DNA of 64,000 bases from Centropus unirufus (Eukaryota; Chordata; Aves; Cuculiformes; Centropidae). Positions 36,101-50,567 of this stretch are shown here, piece by piece. Made by a program: the position numbers and the translations under genes. How positions within the stretch are numbered: position 1 is the first letter of the stretch; every line of letters starts with the position of its first letter. Where the stretch lies: the NCBI GenBank assembly GCA_013397695.1, contig VYZI01000129.1, forward strand, positions 1,091,730-1,155,729, given 5' to 3'. The notes beneath the pieces are model-generated. The model made no database searches, was not told the DNA's origin, and was given only the letters and a program-made list of their open reading frames with translations.

Positions 36101-39100
36101 TGAATGATACACCTATTATCTTCTAAGGGAGAGCACTTTCCTACTGTTTTATATTCACAGATTTCATCACTTAGACACACAATATAATAATTACACAGTA
36201 TTTGTATACAGAATACTCTGTAAATTCCTGTTAAGTTATATGATTGACTGGAAACCTCAAATTATAATACTGTGCCATCTAAGAGACCTATGTTGTCTAA
36301 ATTTACTAGGCTGGTAGGTTATTAGATAAATTTTTATTTCCTTAACTTTGTGCTCACTTTTTCCCTTAAATTTCTGTATAATTCTGCAACATCCCCTAAC
36401 CATTCTCTTCTTCCAGCCTCCTCTACTTCCCACCTCTATCAGCTCAGCTCAGCTTTCCACTCACCAGTAATTCCAGTTCACTTTCCGTATCCCTGTCCTT
36501 TCTCTTCTCGTTCTCAGTTTCTATATCCCAGTCCATGTCATTCCTCACATACATCTCACCTGTTATTCATCATCACAAAACTCATGTAAAACTAGGAGAA
36601 CTTGGCCAGGAGACTCGATTTATCAAAAAGAAGATGTAGCAGATGTGGGCAGATGCAAAAAGAAACACATAGACAGTATAATTACAGCATGTTTGTTTGG
36701 CAGATGAGGTTTAAAAGGCTTTTACTTTTTAAAGACTACATCAAATGGAGGTTTAAAGACATATAAATGCTATCTCAGTAGAGGCCATATCCTAATTTTT
36801 TTTGTTGTGAAATATTTGCAGTATGAGCAATAAAACAAAAAAGGAAAGAATACAGGTAAGAGACAAATACACAATTACAGAGACTACAGATACCAGATAA
36901 ACCACTTATCCAAGTCTGCTGGTAAAATAGCAGCTACATCTATCCTTATTAATTTCCTTACTAAATAGTAGCAGTTTATCAGTCACAAAGGATTTGATAC
37001 TTCAAGAACAAATAAAATAGGGATAGCAAAGTTACTCTGTGATGTTTTTGTTTATTCTGCTGTTCCAGAAAAATAAAAGCTGATTCTGAAGTAGGATGAT
37101 AGTTTCTTTTGTTAGATATGCTATATACATGATACATACAAAAATGCAAATCATATTTTCATAACAGACAGAAATATCAATTTGCTTTCCTCATTTGCAT
37201 GGAATGGGGATATTGGAACTTGGAACGTTGGAAAACTTTTTTGAAGCGGAAGATTGCACAGCTTTCACTACAGATGGCCACAGCCTGGAATACTCCTAAT
37301 CCTGGAAGATCTTCCGAAAAGCCAATCTCTTTTACCAAGAATGCTATGTCTTCAGGACTTGGAGATCAGCCTTGACAAAGAAAAACATGGCTGTTTTTTC
37401 CAATATATCAAAAAACTCTAGTTGCATTTGGCAACATCTAAGTGGAACAGCAGCTTTTATCTTGCAATGAGTTAATACAGTGAATAACTTCAACCTCAAG
37501 GTCCTTACAGCATGTTCTGCAGCTGTGATTTGAACCTACCACACTCGAAGTTACATTAGCTTTGTTGTTTCAATGGTAGCCTGGGTCTTCCACATCTTTC
37601 AAGCTGAGCAAAAGGTGTATATTTTAAATGCTCTACATATAATAATTGAGGTAGTGTTTGGTGAACTCCTGTGTAAATTTAATCTTATTTATGGAAGGGA
37701 AGAGGAGAGCATTTCCCCACATACAGTAATTACTTAAAGCATTTTTCTCCCAAGCTTTTAAAAGATTTTTTTTTGACTGAGCAGATTAAAAAATTGAAAG
37801 CCCTTTTATATGCAAATGCCTTTAGTTATTTGTTACAGGTTTTTTTGCAAAATGTTTACTTCAGTTATAAGGATCATAATTTTTGTAGTTTCTATAGTTG
37901 AGAAAATTAAATGGAGCTACTTCTTTTCAACACCAACAAAACATGGATTTAATTAGAACTTTTTCTCATTTTGTCTATGCAAACCACCAACTATCCCTAA
38001 AATGTCTGTATGTCATAGATGGTATTTGTTGCCTCTTCTTTTTGTCCCTCTCTGAGGTAAACAGATCTTTTCATTTGGTTATGTTTTATTTTTCCAAATA
38101 CTAAGTTTTGATGAGAGGTTTTCTCATTTCACTTTCATAAACCCCCAAACACCTGCAGTTTCATTTGGCTTTATTTGTAGTTATTATGTTTCTATTCCAC
38201 AGTACTGTTATCTTTGTTAATTGGATATTTTTTTCACTTTCTAGTTCTGCTACTGTGAGTAAATACTGCTTGCTGGGCTGAACTGAGAGCAGCTAGCGGG
38301 ATTAATTCAGCATCCAGACTTTTCATACTGAGCACAGACTTACTATGCTAAAATTTCCCTTTGATTTTTGTACATCCAGAATTAAATCTGACTTATTTTC
38401 CTCAATTATTTTTTAAAAATGAATAATACTATTAAACAAATCCTATATGGAAAACAGAAAATACAGGAGCCCATTAGAAAGAGACTATTTTTAGAGTTTT
38501 AAAAGGAAATTGGCACTTTTGATAATCTGAAAGCTGTCTCTACCTGGTGGACTTAAAACAGTCAGGGAAATGGGTTAATGAATAGAAAGTAGAGAAATTA
38601 ACTAATGTAGATGCACACCCTATGTAATCAAGCAAAATAATAAATACATTAAATAAACACAATAAGATTGTTTTTAAAAAGAAACCTGGTTTTCTCAATC
38701 ATGTTTTTGTGCTTGTGTAGTTTTTTCCCTCTATTTATTATTTTACTAGAGTTTGGACAAATATCTATAAGAAGTTTATATTTATGACTATAAATTTTGG
38801 TCCTGAAGAGCACTTCGCTGTTTTCTGAAGCTTAGAAATGAGTAGCAATGGCAGATTTTGGATTAATCCAGTTTTCACAATTCTCAGTATGATCAGAGGA
38901 AAGTACAGCTGGCTATTTAAATATTAAAACTGGAAAGCTAAGTGAAAAATATGATTCAAATTAGAGTACATCAAGCAAATTTAGAAGAAGAAAGCACAAC
39001 CACGCAGTAATTGTTATTTGGGTAAATCTGCATCGCAGTTCTCCTAAGTACACATTGACCTAAGCTATAGAGAAAACAGCAACTGGAAAAGTCATACAGG

Positions 39101-42100
39101 AACTGTGTTTTTGAATCATGACTTGAAAGCTATTTTTTTGTTGAAAGTTGTCATTTTACAGGTTCTTTTCTTTTCTTTTTATACATAACTTACTATGATT
39201 TTTTTTCATTATCACTGTAGATAAGATAAACTGGTGGAAGTCATATGGAAAGGAGTTGTCTAGGCTGTCATCTTTCAGTTGGGTCAGGCCAGTTTGAAAA
39301 TAGCATTTTTGTTCAAAAGAATTGATGCAGAGGTCATAATTTTTTCCACTGACTACAACTTTTGATCCCTTCTTTGCTCTGCTTCCTCATGTGATCATAT
39401 TGTATCTCAGTACCTGTCTAGTGGTAGATTTCCTTCAAGGTTTAACCAATATATTCTCTCTGACTTTTCTTTTTCATGTTTTCTTTCTTTTCTTTGCATT
39501 TGTCCCTAAATTCCTACTCTGGCACTACCCTTCAGAGAAAGGCCATCTGTGTTGCTTTTTCCATAGGAGTGAACCCTTTCATCTTCTCACTTTTCCTATC
39601 AGGACCCTATATTTTATTCCAATTACTTCTTAAGATTTTACACCTAGCCAAATTCAATTCTTAACATACAATACTGGGAGAACTTGGAGGATTTACACAA
39701 GCTAGAATTAATGAAAAATTCTAACATAATCATAAATTCAAGTGTAATTTGAAGAAAATCATACCTTGTAGTATTGTGAAGTATTCTGATAAAACTATAA
39801 AGTTAACAAGCTGAAAATAAAGTATGAACATCAGGCTGGGAACACCAGTTTTCTCATGGCTCATAAGTAATAGACACAGGTATTATATAAACTATTATTA
39901 ATGTAAAAAAAATACTTCTTAAAGTACACATATGAAGTTAAAAGAGATTAACCCCTGTACTAGAAATGGCATATATTTTTATCTAATATTCTTTCATCAA
40001 GGAGAATTACTTGGACTTTTTTATAATTGATAGAGAATTTTAATCTCTTACCAATATAAGGGTTGCAAGCACTCCACAAAAGCTAACTAAACCATAAATT
40101 ACCTCAAATTTGTAGAAACTCATTAGAATAGTCTACACTCAACATTATGCTTGTGAACACTCCTAGCATTTACTCCTACAGCCCAGAGACTCAGAACAAC
40201 CAGACCCTATAGTGTCATCCACTCCACATCAAAAATGTAACTAGTGTCTTCTCGTGCAAGCTCCAGTTTCTGGTTCTGCTTGTTTTAGCTGAGAAAGCTG
40301 CTCTATGAAAATTATCTTTTGCAGAAAGTTTTCAGAGGCCTTTTGAATGACTGACTACAGAACTTTCCATAGGAAAGAAGTAGTGAAGCTAAAGGTGAAA
40401 GGGTTCTAAAATCACTAGTGTATTAGCAGATCCAAGCTTTCCCATGCATCTTCAAAGCAATCTCTACACATGTCAGCCAGGGCATTATTACTAACCAGAA
40501 TTGCTTGTTCACATCAATAGTTTCCAAGATTTCTGTATTCTTTGAGAATAAACACAAGGAGAGCTCCAGATATGCCAGAGATAAAAGGATTATCTAAAGG
40601 TGCTCTTCTTATCTAAAGTCGCTCTTAGCAGAACTAGGTGCAAAGAAACTATGTATAATTTGAGAGTACTTTAACAAACTTTGGTGTAGTCTGTATCTCT
40701 TCATCATAGCAAAGGACTTTTGTCTTCTTATTTATCACCCCAAACTTGGTAAAAACCTGCTACAACAAAAACAGTCTACTACAGATATGAGCTTTTATTT
40801 TGACCTTGAACAAAGAGAGATCTGTTCTTGGAGTGTGAATCTATTTCCATTTTTATTTATATAATGTTTTGTCACAGTCTTCTAGTTTCAGCTTTATCTC
40901 CTCTTGTCAGCTATGTAAAAAGTCTGTGTTGCATCAAACTTCTTTGCATTTTGCATCCAATTTGATTTGTGTCCTCAGCCCAAAGTCATAAGCATGATTT
41001 TTAAATGCGTGACAGGGATGCTGTAATATGGTATTCCATAAAATTGTTGCAGTAGGTCATCTACTAATGCTACTGAGTTTTTCCAATTAGATAGCATATA
41101 TCTACTCCACATTTGTTAAGTTTCTAGATTATCCATGTTTTATGTTTACTGTCTAAAGAGTAGCAGAAGAGAGAGTAAATTGTTTGGAAACAAGTGGATG
41201 TTGCACCTGTCAGTTAAATGTTATAATGGTTTATAAAACAGCCTAAGAATAAAAGAAAATTTGTTTTTCCAAATGTGTTAAATTTGCCTCCTTTCTCTTG
41301 TCTTCAGTACCAAAGTCAGACAAGGTCCAGCATGTATTCTTTTAAGTATAAGATTTTAAATACTTTTTCCTTATAAATAAGGCCCAAAGGGTGAATCCCT
41401 TCCTATAACCAAGTGTTACGTTCATAGTAGGATTAAAAGATCAAATTATTTTTTTTAAAATGTCATTTCTTGGTTACTTCTGTCCTTAAAAAAATCATGC
41501 TCTCTAATATTTATGAAGAGGTACTAATTTATCTGATGCATTTGGAAGTATGTGTTACATAAATAATGTATATACCCAAGCAATCTTACCTCCATGTGAA
41601 CCAGAGTACAGAATTTATTGGTTTTAGGTTGGAAAAACCACATGGTAATAGAATGGGGTTGAGGAGAGGAAAGGTTAAATACTTATTAAAGAGTGGGATG
41701 CATATAGTTACAATATTGACCTCCTTGGAGTCTGTCTACCACTGCAATAGTGATATTTCATCCACTTATAGAAACAGAAGACGTAACACATTGAACATAT
41801 AGTTGAGAGACATTCAATGTTAAATTTAACATCAAGAGAGTATGTAGTCACAGTATATCATGATATATTTAAAGGAACTGGAGAATATGATATATATGAG
41901 AATATATATCTTTTTTGTAGAAATAAGGTTTTATCTATTATAAGTGGTTGCAGTATGTTAATTTCTGTTACACTTGAAGTACCTGAAATTCAGTTGTTGA
42001 GCTGCATGAGTAGTTGCACTATAATCAGTCATAAAGCTAGGGCAACCAGGTATGGAATAAAGTGTGGTTCAAGTGATGGAAAGTATAAAAATTTTGTCCC

Positions 42101-45100
42101 TAGCCAGAAAAGGGACAGAAAGTTGAGATGCGTTTTGACTGGAGTGGAAAAGGGCAAATAAAAGAAGACTCAGAAAGCATATTTAACACCAGAAGGTTAA
42201 ATAGGCCCATGCCTTTTACCGCTACTCTGTACTGACATCAGAAGATTTGTAACATTAATTAGCAATTGAGCAACTTGTCACAATTTCAGGTAAGAAAGAT
42301 AGATCCTGGCAGGTGAAATTGGATAGGTATGTCTCTTTTTAGGTACCTTTAAGTCTCCAGGAGGACACTATCAGTTTTCTAGATTAACATTTGAGATTAA
42401 ATATGTCAGTGAAATATTGTAGAAAAAGAGTTATGAGGCACTTGGTGATACTTCCAGGGAAGATATAATTGCTGATAGCATGGTTATTGCCTCAGCTGAT
42501 GAATCTGAGCATGATCATACTCTTACAAGAGCAATGCTGAAAGCAAGAGAAGGAAATATTAAATATCACAGATATGGTAGCGAGAAATAGAGATAAAATA
42601 CATGCTGCACCTTGTCTGACTTCCGAGTGTCTAAAAAAGCAAAAGTCATTGTGATATGGCCATGAGTCCCAATAAAGAAAATGAGAGGTTTTTACAGAGG
42701 AATTATACGTGAAATGTGCACATCTTTATAATTTAGAGAACACTGTACTGTATTTTTCAGTCATACAGGATTCAGTTTTTGACACATTGAGGTCTTATCC
42801 ATAATTCTTAGAAACAAAAAATTACAATGATCTTCTGTGGTGTTTATAGGATAGTTAATCTTTTAAGTAATTTATGATTTTGAAGATATTGTATCTAGGT
42901 ACAGACAAACACTAATTCTTTGTTCCCTTGACTAGAAAAGTCTGAATCCCTATGGTTTGTTCTCGTACTATACTACTGCCTTAATCAATACATAGCAGAG
43001 TTCTTGTATAAAAAATAAATCTAGATATTAGATCATCTCTCATCCTACAGTCCCACACAAAATGTGAGATTGACCTGATGGGAGTAAATTTTTCCAGAAG
43101 AATTCAGAATACATTTCATCTCATCTCAAAATTTAAGTCTTAGTCAGGGGAAATGAATCAACTTCAGGAAGTGCCTATTTCTTTTTGTTAACTATATTAG
43201 GAACCTAGGATTGTTAGACTAGATGTCATACATTTAGGTATTTAGGGGACATAGATCACAGAGAAAGCATATGAAGATTTAATGCCCTTTCTTTTTGGTA
43301 TACATGTACACCGGGGACTAATATAGTATAATGCAAGTTTCCATTTTAATGTCAAGAAATTCCAAGATGTCTCCACATTGTGTTGATATTTCTTTCCAAT
43401 GTCAACGCTTATTTTGTTCTGTTTTTCTTCTAAGCATGCTTCTGAAATTCAGTTTAAATTATATAAATTGTCTGCATAACATTAATGTGATTTTCCTATT
43501 AATCTGTGACAAGGCATGAAATTTAATATTTTCCTCATGACAAATCCATGAAATTTATCTTCCTAGCCCATGCTCTGTATAGTAAAATATTTATAATATA
43601 TGGCTGTTAAAAGCAAAGGAAGCTAAAATAAATGAATAAACATGAAGAAATTTTCTCCCTATGGTAGTTTTATTAATTACTTCCATGGAATAGAAGTTTT
43701 ACATTATTCACAATGCCTTCTTACACTGTAACCACAGCCTTTGTCATTGTACTGTATGCTATTAGCATTCAACTTGCTACTAAGTACCTAATTCTGAATG
43801 AATTTGATCCTTTTAAGTAGCACATATTTAGAGGGGACTCTTCTGCAGCCTCCATGATGTCCTTGGTTGTCATATGAACTGAAGGCATTCCCTGTGACTA
43901 CCAGTTCTTGCTATCATCTGGTATGCGGTTAACTTCAAGTACTGAAAAAACGTAAAATATCCCAATTTGTATAATTGGCTTAAAGGACATAAGAATTCAC
44001 AGTAATAATTTTCTTTATTTGCTCTTTGACACTGAATGGGGCCTGCATAAGTATCTACCAGTTTTCACTCAAATAAAAAAGTTTATATTGTTAAGTAACC
44101 GCTTCAAGTTGAACAAGGACAACTTTTACAAATGTATTGAAATAAATGGCTTTTTTGTATCTATCCCTGAGTCTTTCCAAAAGTGAGCGCCAAAGTGCCT
44201 ATCATTCAAAACCCCAACTTTTATCTATATTCTGCCATTATACTCAAAAGTTTCCAAGATTACTATATTTTGTATCTATACTTAGTTTACCTGTATAATA
44301 TTCATTTCAGTTGAGGCATCTGATTATCCTGAAGTTCTGCCTTAATCTAATTTTCCAGGTGAACTGAGGTCAAGTTTATTATTTGAGGCCCAATACTGTA
44401 TTAGCAGCCCAGGCAGTGCCTGGAGAAGAAAATTCACTGCATTTTTCAAGTCTTTCGACACTACAGAATCTGGTAAGTAATAAAGTCAGAAAAGCAAACT
44501 AAGATCTTAAAGATGAAAGTCTAGAATTTTAAAGTTTTTGAACATCTCTACATTTGATATTCTTTCCTTTTCAAAATAAGATGAAAAAATTCCTTATGAA
44601 ATGTAATAAAACACTCCTCATTCATCCTGACTAATGTATATACACATACAAAAATCAAGTATATTTTTGATAAAGTGCCTGAAATTTCTTACAAATAAAA
44701 AAAAGAAAAAAATAGCATAGCCTTTTATGAATACACAGCAAAGCTATACAAAATATTCAGTCAAAATTAACAAATTGCCATGATGATTATCCATTGGACA
44801 TCCACATGATGACCAACACAAATCAAGATGTATAGTTATACAGAATCATATTATCAGCTAAAATAAAACTCAACGCTGCCTCATAATTCAGAGCAGATAT
44901 TCTGATTCATCCCAGTCGATGATTTCTCATTGAGAGGGTTTGTTTGATTGTGGTGGTGAACACTGTTCATTCCCCAAAATTTTGAGACACTTTTCCCTTA
45001 TCATTTACATACTTGGTGTATTAGTGTACTTTGGGAATTCTAAGCAAAATAAATATGGGTTCCAAGTTTTTAAGTTCAAAGGTCTTTAAGAGTAATTCCT

Positions 45101-46124
45101 ATTCCCAAGGGACGGTAGTCAGGCAGTATCAGGGTAGGTTTTTCCATGGCATAAACTTGCTAAGAAAAAGGGAGAAGTAAAAGTTGCAGCAATTTTAGCT
45201 CCTCATTGACCTCTTATTCTTACAACCTCTTGCTACATGCACACACACAGAGCTCCTGCTCAATGCTCCTACCTCTCTCTGCCTGATAGAAGCTAAGAAA
45301 TTGTTCAGCAGCCACGATTATTTTATAGAGCCTATTCCCTTCCTTTTCAACCATGTACAATAAGACTTTATTCCAATTCTGTGACCTGTTCTGGGAACGC
45401 TTCCATGGCTAGGGGGAAAATTTGACACAAGAAGAAAGCTTTGCCTCTCCTTAGTGACCATGAGATTGCATTCAATCCTAGGTTTTATTTTATATAAGCA
45501 ATCTTTATGAATTAAGGTAGTTCTAAGTAATGTCCAGTAATTAATTGCTTCCACTTAAAATCAATGTCTAGGGTAAACGTTACATTGGTAAACAGAGTAG
45601 TTAACAATAAACCCAAATGGTGAACACATCAATAACCAAATGGGTTCACACAACTTCAAGCTCCCCACAGATTGACAGAGGCCCCTTTATGGATGCCTAG
45701 ACTCACAGACCAGAACATAACACATTCAGATAAGAAAGTAAAATCAAGTTTTAGAGCCCACATTAATGTAGCCTGCAAATTATGGTGCTGAGCTGACTGA
45801 AAGCTATTGAAGAGTAGATTTTTCCAATACTGCTAGGCAACAAGTGGATTAAATTAATTTATAAAGCATCTGAAGATCTGAAAGGTGTTAGATAAAGAAC
45901 AGAAAAGTTCAAAACTGATATTTCTGCAGGGGAAAATTGTTGACAGGAAATTTAACCTGCAGAGAAAAACATAGCTCTACCATTCAAGATGCCTTCCACT
46001 CTCCAAATCAAATCACTTCCCAAAATGGACTCTCATTTTAACTCTGCCTCAACAAAAAACAGACCTAAAAACATGAAGACATAGAAAACTTGATTTATAA
46101 ACTAATTACCAGTAAGTCCATTGT
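33179..46124. other. Long unique AT-rich interval without recognisable transposons
   Basis: Close to 13 kb in which I recognise no CR1, LTR, DNA transposon or RNA gene. Small items inside: a 19-bp-period duplication at 40591-40628, a short 58-codon frame at 37199-37375, and CA-rich dinucleotide traces near 45239-45250. Plus-strand frames at 41566-42161 (78 and 114 codons) lack motifs I recognise. A partial resemblance to the CR1 tail near 41645-41660 is too short to call. Confidence 0.55.
40591..40628. repeat. Two-copy tandem repeat, 19-bp period
   Basis: 'tatctaaaggtgctcttct' at 40591-40609 is followed directly by a near copy with 'tatctaaagtcgctctta' at 40610-40627; two mismatches before the end. 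Confidence 0.85.
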
Positions 46125-46740
46125 GAAGGAGCTGAGGGTCTTCTTGGTGGACAGTGAGTTATACGGGATCCAGCAGTGTGGCTGGGCAGCACTGATACCT
46201 AATGGCATCCTGAGCTATGTCTGCAGAATCAAGGCCAGTTGACTGAGGAAACTAGCTATTCCCCTATACTGAGTCCTCCTTATAACACATCCCAGTTTGG
46301 GATCTTTAAAGGAAATGTTGATGAATATAGAGAAGTCGAGCAGACTTGCTCCATCCATCATTGTCAGGGGGTGGAGGTGGAGCACTTTTGCAGCTGAGGT
46401 AGATGGGTGGGCTCAGCTTGAAGAAGAGGCAGCTTCAAGGACATCTAAGCAGGCCCCAGGTGTCTATGGGGAAGATGGTGAGGAGGTGGAGACAGGCTTT
46501 TCACAGCTGTGCATGCCAGGTTGAGGGAGGCAAATATCGTACATTGAAAAGGGAGATTCTGACATAAGGACAAAATTTTACATTATGACCATGATTAAAT
46601 ACTGAAGCAATTTTCCCAGAGTCATTATGCAGTTTCCATTCCTGAAGATTTTCAAGATCTGACTGGACAAAGCCCTGAACAATCTGAGTTTGGATGAAAG
46701 TTTTCCTGAGGTCCATTCCAACCAGAATTATTATATGATT
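46125..46740 (+). mobile_element. CR1 LINE, 3' part (ORF2 end and 3' UTR), diverged
   Basis: Plus-oriented CR1. It starts near 'gagggtcttcttggtggaca' (46134-46153) and continues with 'aatggcatcctgagctatgt' (46201-46220), the reverse-transcriptase-distal coding block. It then passes through 'aagatggtgaggaggtggag' (46472-46491) and 'gaaaagggagattctgacat' (46546-46565), to the C-terminal/3' UTR block ending 'gaggtccattccaaccagaa' (46708-46727) and a decayed 'attattatatgatt' tail. Relative to my recollection of CR1, internal segments are missing between 46260 and 46470. The translated frames are broken, so it is inactive. Confidence 0.88.
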
Positions 46741-47572
46741 TTATTGTTTTCTACAGGTCAAAATGTCATTATGATGAAAAAATATTTCAAAATTTAAGTA
46801 GTGAAAATGACACATGCTTGTCTTAAAAACCATACCAATACGAAATAAAGAAATACTCTGGCTGAACTGCGAAACCTGTTGGATAATTTGCATCCACTAC
46901 AGCATTGAACATTTTTATATATATTCACGTCTGTATAAGCATTTGGCTGTGAATTCACATACATTTTTATTCATTCAGTAATTTTATTTTCCAGTTTTTC
47001 AGTAATTTTTCCTATTAATTCCATATAATTAAGATGTTGCATCCTGCATTAATTTTAAAAAAAATTCATCACATAAAAAAATAACAACTTATGGTAACTC
47101 TTACTATACTTGCAGAGTACATTAATTCCTTTGGGCTTTATTGCTAGCTGCTTTTTTATTTATTCATTTATTTTTAATGAAATGAGCATAGTATATGTAA
47201 TGATGTTTGGGCTGAGAGATGAAAAGCAATAAGATATAACCATTACATTGCAAATGATTTTGAGGTCTAATATGAAAAAAGTGCTAGGATTCAAGAGTTG
47301 TATGGATTTATAGGGTTGGTAAAAGCTGATGTAGAGTGACATAAGATTAACAAAAACCACTATGTACAGTTTACCATGCCTCTCACAAGTTTAAAATAAT
47401 GGATTAAAATAAAACTGTAAATTGCAAGAACTGAAAAAGAAAATGCAGGTAATGTGAAATGAAACTGAAAAATGTAAACATACCTCTTCTCCGTGAATCA
47501 TGCTAAAATATAAAAGTGCTTTTGTCAACTACTTCACAAAAGCAAAATTGTAAAAATGAAGACTTGGATCTC

Positions 47573-47616
47573 AGAGGTTATATAGAACAACTATAGAGGT
47601 TATATACAACAAACTC
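47573..47616. repeat. Two-copy tandem repeat, 22-bp period
   Basis: 'agaggttatatagaacaact' (47573-47592) recurs as 'agaggttatatacaacaaac' starting at 47595; the first 12 bases are identical. Confidence 0.85.
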
Positions 47617-50547
47617 TAAAACAAGCTCTCTTTTGAATATGCAATATTTTTATGGAAGACTGTCTCATAAAAAGGATGATGTGGAAAAAGAATAGAAGAG
47701 TAAAATAGTCAGGTACAATGTTCTGACTCAGAAAATACTTAATTTTGCTTTGACAGGGTGAAATAAAACAAAGCTTTAATATCAGTAAGGCAGGTGGTAT
47801 TTAAATTGCTTTTTATTTGTTTTATATTTCATTCTAAATGAAAGACTCTTAACTGTACCAGTTTCTATGGCTTATCTTTCGCTTGTAAGTCAGGAAGTAC
47901 ACATGACTTAATCATTTAACTGTAAAGAAGTTTATCAAGGTTCCAGCGCACCAAAGAGCAGGCATACGCTTAAATTTGAGCACCTGCTTAAATTGTTCCA
48001 CCGTGTGGCAAGTGACCTAAAAATGCTGATACTATTTTGATACCCCTGAGGAGACTAAAACTTAGCTATGTAAAATAACCTTGGAGGATGTTATTTATAT
48101 ACAAGCTAATTTTATTCGAAGTACATTGAAGGACAGACAAAAACTGCTGAATTACAAAACAGGAGACTTTTATAAACTTAGAAAAATGATAATAGAATTT
48201 TTCAGGTTTTGATCATTCTCATAGACCTCCTTTGTAGCTTTTCCAATTCAGATATACCTTTTTTTTTAAAGAGAGTGTCATATATGTATTGAAACCTCAG
48301 GTACAGAATTTTTATATGCTTGGATTTTTTTCTCTATTCTTATTTTAATAAGGAAAAAAAATAGCAGCAAGGAGATGTTTCAGGATGGATTTTAATGGGG
48401 AAGCAATGCTACTTGTCTTCTTCCCCTATTATGGGACAGGTACTGTATTGCTAATAAAATGGCTGTCTTCACAATTTTTAGAGAAGTCACATGTATCAGA
48501 ATAAAAACTGCCCAAGAGATGACTTGGTTTAAGATACTATTTTCTTTCAAAGTCAGTGCATCATATAAAAGTAGTAAAATCTTCTGCTCAATACAATGGC
48601 TTGTCATGGTTTTAGTTGGTCCACATTTTATTTAAACTAGTCTCAAACCCATGCTACTGCTGAAGGAGAATATTCCCCATAAACTTTTAGTGTACAAAAA
48701 CATAATTAATTTTTATTTTTAAAGAAACCACTTCTTTGAAGTCTTTCTCATCCATTCTACTAATCACTCCTTTTCTGTGCATCCAGTGGAGGTCAATAGA
48801 ATTGTGTATTCTTTTCAGTTGCAGATGCTCTACTTTGTCTGCAACTACAGGTATGATAAGGTCTCATGAATGTGGTTGCTCTGAATCTTTCTTGTCAAAC
48901 AGCTTTCCAGCTTTTTTTTTTTTTTCATGTCATGAGAACCAGTGAAGTAAGTAAACATTTCTATAATCTATAAATGGACTAAATAATATACAGTAATCAT
49001 ACCGTGAGAATAATGTTTACTGCCCATTTCAATCTCTGTTTGTATCATCACATACATTGTTCACTTAGTAGGAGGTGATTCACATTAATAATGTTTAAAT
49101 TTGTTATTACTTGGGTGTTCATTGTCTTGAAATGAAGAATTAGCTGAAACACAGCAAGAACTATAAAATTTCTTTTCTATATTTGTGTCTTCAAATTCAA
49201 GTGCCATTAGCCATTTATTCATAGTCAAAGACAGGAGAATATGGGCTCTTTTAATCATTACGCAGGTAGCTTGTCTACTCCATTCAATCAGATACAATAG
49301 CAGAGAACTGGTTATGCTTGAAAACTTATTCCAAATGAAGTACCACCTTCACACGATGTAAAGAATATCCACTGCCTTTCGGTAGAAGGCCACTACCTAA
49401 TGAACCCCTGTTAACACTGGGTGTAGCTGAGTTTCCAACATTCAGACAGGTCCTTGCACAAGTGCGTTACTTACCAAGGTGTCGTCAAATAGTGAAACCT
49501 AGAATGGGGACAAAAGCCTCCAAATCAGCAGAGTCTCAGTAAGGACTTTAAACCTACTATTTTTACAGCCTTCCTCCAGGTGCTCTTCTCACCTTCTGTA
49601 ATCAGCACCAGAACTACTTGCTCCCTGCTAAGCTTTTATCTCTGTGAAGTGAAGGTGACAATGAAACACTCTCATGCAAGATCCTCCTGGCAACAGTCCC
49701 ACAATGCTTGCTGGACTGTTTTGACCCCATTCCATATGTCCACAATTTACGGCACACTACAGCTGCCTGTCTGAATTGTATTTTATCACACTGCAGGGCA
49801 CAAGCCTCTGGTACCTGAATTTTGAAGTAATTCTTCTCTGTCTACTTCAATTTTCGCATTAAAGAACATGCTGCCTGGAACTTGATGATTATAGGGTTGT
49901 AAGGATAGGATCAAACAGAGGAAGATGTTAGCAGGGAGTCAGGAGTAAGGACATTATTCAGCAGACATAGCCTGTTTTCGCTTCTCCTTTGAATAAATTC
50001 TGTCATCTACAGCAACACTGATCTAAGCATGGCCTTGCAGTTGCATATTATTGCAGATACGTTTGAGTGATGTTCTTCTGGGTGACTGCACCCAGGAAAG
50101 AAATTTATGAAAGAGTTAGTTTTATCATTATCTAATTGTAGCTCTGGATTATTAAATGCAGGAACTGAAAAGTTAAGAATATCTTTGCAATATATAAAGA
50201 GGTACATATATGATAATTTACTCAGGCAATAAAACTGCCATTATTCTGTCTACTGATTAAACACTATGAACACTGAAGGATCAATTTATTTTTCAGGGCA
50301 ATTCACTTACATAAACCGGAATTAACTACGCTTTTTTCCCTGAAATTCGTCAAATCTTATACGCCACATTACATCAGCATTTTAATAAAATTACTTATGA
50401 TTAATAGCATAAATGATAGGTCTTTGACAGTTAAACACTCTGTTATGTCAGAATACTAGCTAGTGAAGATCCATGCTCATTTACATGTTGATTTTCTATT
50501 CAGAGAGAAAAAAAATAACCTGGAGATATAACAGCTATCCCCCTCTG

Positions 50548-50567
50548 CCCCCCCCCCCAAAAAAAAA
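50548..50567. repeat. C11-A9 homopolymer junction
   Basis: Eleven C followed directly by nine A, preceded by 'tatccccctctg'. Likely length-polymorphic. Confidence 0.9.

Noticed and set aside
41640..41665. CR1 tail fragment
   Set aside because: Short resemblance to 'atagaatgg...ggttg' without flanking CR1 sequence.
41566..42161. Two consecutive plus frames (78 and 114 codons) as a split gene
   Set aside because: They are in AT-rich DNA, have no recognised domain and no clear splice signals joining them.
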